Assembly: GCF_001276715.1 (NCBI RefSeq)
Contig: NZ_LIUQ01000005.1
Location: 62,001-126,000, forward strand
Length of the DNA stretch: 64,000 bases
Reading direction: 5' to 3'
Source: Planktothricoides sp. SR001
GTDB taxonomy: Bacteria > Cyanobacteriota > Cyanobacteriia > Cyanobacteriales > Laspinemataceae
The translations under genes were made by a program, and so were the position numbers. Under the pieces are notes generated by a model. That model ran no database searches and had not been told where the DNA came from. It saw only the letters and a list, made by a program, of their open reading frames with translations. Positions within the stretch are counted from its first letter, which is position 1; each line of letters begins with the position of its first letter. Below are positions 61,721-64,000 of this stretch, in pieces.

Positions 61721-62803
61721 TCAACGCCTTCTGATAACTGTTATCCCTAACTCTTGCAAAGCTTGCTGAATCATCGCATCCAGATCATCCTCAGCATTAT
61801 CCCGTGCGGAAACTGGCCCATCTAAAAACTCTTTAATGGTGATTTTTTTATCGCGAAAATCTTTCACAAATGTTCTGACGTTTGCCAATTCTTCAATGTG
61901 CCTTTTCGCATCGGCCACCATGTAGTCAATCGGGTTTAACCCTTCTTTCTTAATTGCCCGATAGCTTTTCACCATCTCCCCTTCTGGAGTAGCTCGCATC
62001 CAGCGTAGTTCAGATTTTAAGTTTTCATATTGATTTTCCAGTAATTGATTATCCTGTTCCAGGCGATCGCACTGTCGTTCAATTTCGCTACTAGAAGCAT
62101 TCGCCAAGTCAATAGATTGACCCACCTGATACTGGCGCTCAATTTCCAACAATCGAGCTAAATCTCCTTCCTCATAAGCGCGGTTAATTTCTTTCATCAC
62201 CTCCGTGTAATGTTCCTGATTTTCTTGGTTATTCACCTTATCAGGATGAAAGACTTCTGCCAACCGGAGAAAAGTCCGGCGCATTTGCTTTAAGTCTCCA
62301 CTTGCTTTAGACTTGTCATGGTCTGGTGGCGGATTATTTTCCTGGTTAAAATAATCCCCATCGAAGCCGAAATTAAAATCATCATCTTCGTCATCTTTGG
62401 CAGATTTATCGGCGTTTTTATCCTCCGCTTCATCTTCATCATTTGAATTATGCATTTCTTTCGGACTAATTATCCCTAACATCTGAAGCCTGCGATAAAT
62501 TCCTTTGACTTCTTTTTGAGTTTTTTTCCCCAATTTACGAGTTTCAAAAATCTCCGCAAATAAAGCATGAATTTCTTGATCGAGTTCGATCAGTTCTTTA
62601 TGAAACGGCTGAGTTTGTTGGATAATCTCAACCGCAATTTTTTGCATTTGCTCCAGAAAATTATTTAATTCTTTACGTTTTTTTTGAATTTGCTTCAGCA
62701 GCCATTGATGGTCTTTTTGTAATTCATCAAAGCGCAAATGAAAGGAAGACAGGGCTAAATCTGTATTCGGCTGCGGAGCGGTTTTTGTCTTTTTTTTGGC
62801 CAT
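61721..62803 (-). CDS. J-domain protein with coiled coils and acidic linker
   Basis: A 360-residue protein. Residues 20-110 form coiled coils (LQKDHQWLLKQIQKKRKELN, then KKTQKEVKGIYRRLQMLG). Residues 120-165 are an acidic linker (NDEDEAEDKNADKSAKDDED). A J domain follows near 175-225 with the HPD motif (RRTFLRLAEVFHPDKVNNQ, then INRAYEEGDLARLLEIE), so it should stimulate an Hsp70. A further coiled coil and a C-terminal helical region follow (EIERQCDRLEQDNQLLENQY). It begins MAKKKTKTAP and has no G/F region or zinc finger, so it is a type III J protein with an unknown client. Confidence 0.88.
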   Translation of the reverse strand: MAKKKTKTAPQPNTDLALSSFHLRFDELQKDHQWLLKQIQKKRKELNNFLEQMQKIAVEIIQQTQPFHKELIELDQEIHALFAEIFETRKLGKKTQKEVKGIYRRLQMLGIISPKEMHNSNDEDEAEDKNADKSAKDDEDDDFNFGFDGDYFNQENNPPPDHDKSKASGDLKQMRRTFLRLAEVFHPDKVNNQENQEHYTEVMKEINRAYEEGDLARLLEIERQYQVGQSIDLANASSSEIERQCDRLEQDNQLLENQYENLKSELRWMRATPEGEMVKSYRAIKKEGLNPIDYMVADAKRHIEELANVRTFVKDFRDKKITIKEFLDGPVSARDNAEDDLDAMIQQALQELGITVIRRR

Positions 62804-62869
62804 GTTTTGCGGCAGTTAATTAGGTTAATTACATTGAGTGAATCGGCAAATTAATCATTTAGTTACTGG

Positions 62870-63062
62870 TTGATTTAGTTATTAGTTATTGGTTATTCGT
62901 GATTCGGAAAAACCCCCAAATAACCAATAACTAATAACCAACAACCAATAAGCAACAACTAATAACCATTATAGCGGTTATGATCCCGATGAAGTACAGA
63001 GTTGTTCTGGATTCCCGCGCGGGAATGACAGGTTTTTTTGTACTTCATAACTCTGCCAAGTG
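62870..63062. repeat. Low-complexity TTAGTTATTGGTTATT repeats and a GAAGTAC hairpin
   Basis: Left TTAGTTATTGGTTATTCG and right CCAATAACTAATAACC motifs form loose inverted repeats. At 62990-63050 ATGAAGTACAGAGTT and GTACTTCATAACTCT flank a TTCCCGCGCGGGAA palindrome, which could fold as a long stem. It lies between the helicase stop and the J-domain gene start. Confidence 0.6.
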
Positions 63063-63077
63063 CTATAAATGCAAAAC

Positions 63078-64000
63078 TTATTCATCTTCATCAATCACCG
63101 CATTGCGGTCAAGAATCAGCAAGTTTCGCAATTGGTCTGTATCCAAATCAGTGAGCCAATTTTCTCCAGAACCAACCACTTGTTCTGCTAAGGCTTGCTT
63201 ACTTTCGATTAAGTCGTGAATTTTCTCTTCTAGCGTACCACTACAAACAAATTTATGCACTTGCACGTTGCGGGTTTGCCCAATTCTAAATACTCGGTCA
63301 GTGGCTTGATTTTCTACGGCAGGGTTCCACCAGCGATCGAAGTGAAAAACGTGGTTAGCACGAGTTAAGTTTAACCCAACGCCACCGGCTTTTAAGGAAA
63401 GAATCATAATCGGTGGCCCTTGGGGGTCTTCTTGGAAGCGATCGATCATTTCTTCTCGTTGATTTTTCCGCGTCGCCCCATAGAGAAATAAAACTTCTCG
63501 TCCCAGTTGTTGTTCTAAATAAGGTTTCAGCAGTTTTCCCCATTCTGCAAACTGGGTGAAGATTAAGGCGCGATCGCCTTCAGAAATTAATTCTTCAATC
63601 ATTTCCTCTAATCGCATTAATTTCGCCGAACGATGGCCTTTCTCCAGGGTTTGTTCCTTCAGAAATTGCGCCGGATGATTGCAAATTTGTTTCAGCTTAG
63701 TGAGTAATGCTAAAATAATGCCATGACGTTGGATGCCTTCCGCTGACTCCACTTCCGCCAGAGATTCATCCACCAATTTTTGATATAAACTCGCCTGTTC
63801 GTTGGAGAGTCCACAAAATACCGGCATTTCTTGTTTTTCCGGTAAATCTTGAATAATGGTTTTGTCGGTTTTGGTGCGACGGAGAATAAAGGGACGAACC
63901 AGCGATCGCAGAGTTTGCAATGATTCCGTGTCGCCATATTTTTGAATGGGAACCGCAAAGCGGCGCTGAAAAAATTGCTTGCTGCCCAAATAACCTGGAT
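63078..64000 (-). CDS. SNF2/DEAD-family helicase (C-terminal part; start beyond window)
   Basis: The frame is open to the right edge ([14 protein letters not shown] at the boundary), so only about 307 C-terminal residues are seen. Motifs are [20 protein letters not shown], the helicase C domain [34 protein letters not shown] (motif V) and [21 protein letters not shown] (motif VI), with the SNF2-typical tail [17 protein letters not shown]. It is an ATP-dependent DNA translocase that would remodel protein-DNA complexes. It ends in an acidic tail (NAVIDEDE). Confidence 0.93.
   Translation of the reverse strand, partial: PGYLGSKQFFQRRFAVPIQKYGDTESLQTLRSLVRPFILRRTKTDKTIIQDLPEKQEMPVFCGLSNEQASLYQKLVDESLAEVESAEGIQRHGIILALLTKLKQICNHPAQFLKEQTLEKGHRSAKLMRLEEMIEELISEGDRALIFTQFAEWGKLLKPYLEQQLGREVLFLYGATRKNQREEMIDRFQEDPQGPPIMILSLKAGGVGLNLTRANHVFHFDRWWNPAVENQATDRVFRIGQTRNVQVHKFVCSGTLEEKIHDLIESKQALAEQVVGSGENWLTDLDTDQLRNLLILDRNAVIDEDE

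Noticed and set aside
1-64000. tRNA, rRNA, tmRNA, SRP RNA or RNase P RNA genes
   Set aside because: No T-loop GTTCGAATC-type motif with acceptor pairing and no known RNA signature was noticed by eye; a covariance scan would be decisive.

Overview
The window looks like a cyanobacterial chromosome, probably from a filamentous, formerly gas-vacuolate lineage (Oscillatoriales is an inference, not shown). Reasons: the HIP1 octamer GCGATCGC is abundant; the genes include Ycf46, Ycf33 (DUF751), a split three-gene proton-translocating transhydrogenase, a FurA-type regulator, a SigC-type group 2 sigma factor and gas vesicle genes; and short GGGGCGAT..ATCGCCCC and GTAGGGTGGGC..GCCCACCCTAC palindromes are scattered between genes.

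Layout. 0-6.2 kb is accessory DNA: a methyltransferase plus a HExxH-type putative peptide hydroxylase; a vMAP-type STAND ATPase divergent from an 83-residue protein; and a toxin-antitoxin graveyard (one intact PIN/antitoxin pair, a duplicated relic of it, a 5'-truncated VapC with its small partner, a frameshifted HepT relic, and an attC-like palindrome). 6.2-9.2 kb holds pntA1-pntA2-pntB. 10.2-16.7 kb is the housekeeping run DUF2808, rpmH, rnpA, PH-domain gene, yidC, jag/khpB, DUF177, ycf46 and an SH3 gene. 17.2-22.4 kb is a MoxR / DUF58 / transglutaminase membrane operon, interrupted by a cyanovirin-N-like lectin gene flanked by duplicated operon fragments. 22.6-30.8 kb carries a peptidoglycan-binding protein, fur with a palindromic candidate Fur box, sigC, a stomatin/NfeD pair and a PP2C phosphatase. 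31.3-39.2 kb is a decaying gas vesicle locus: gvpA, gvpC and gvpN are intact, but gvpJ is split by an IS630-type element (TA duplication) and again by an IS66-type element (8-bp duplication GTTGGAGC). gvpK/F/G/V/W are not seen. Two ORF-less group II intron-like RNAs in opposite orientations flank this locus. 39.2-43.6 kb is a remnant-rich stretch (IS1, GGDEF, TnpB relics). 43.8-64 kb is mostly core: a Ca2+-type P-ATPase, recF, a two-gene kinase module including an 1860-residue multi-PAS hybrid kinase, an ABC exporter, rbfA, ycf33, a YbjN protein, a lipoate/biotin ligase-family protein, a site-2 protease, a J-domain protein and the C-terminal part of a SNF2 helicase.

Most distinctive points: GvpC and GvpN carry the same C-terminal winged-helix-like module behind unrelated low-complexity linkers; the gvpJ disruption can be reconstructed base by base; two ORF-less group II intron tails are nearly identical in domain V; the CVNH gene sits between duplicated operon fragments; and the left edge holds a possible peptide-modification pair. 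No CRISPR array or tRNA gene was seen.
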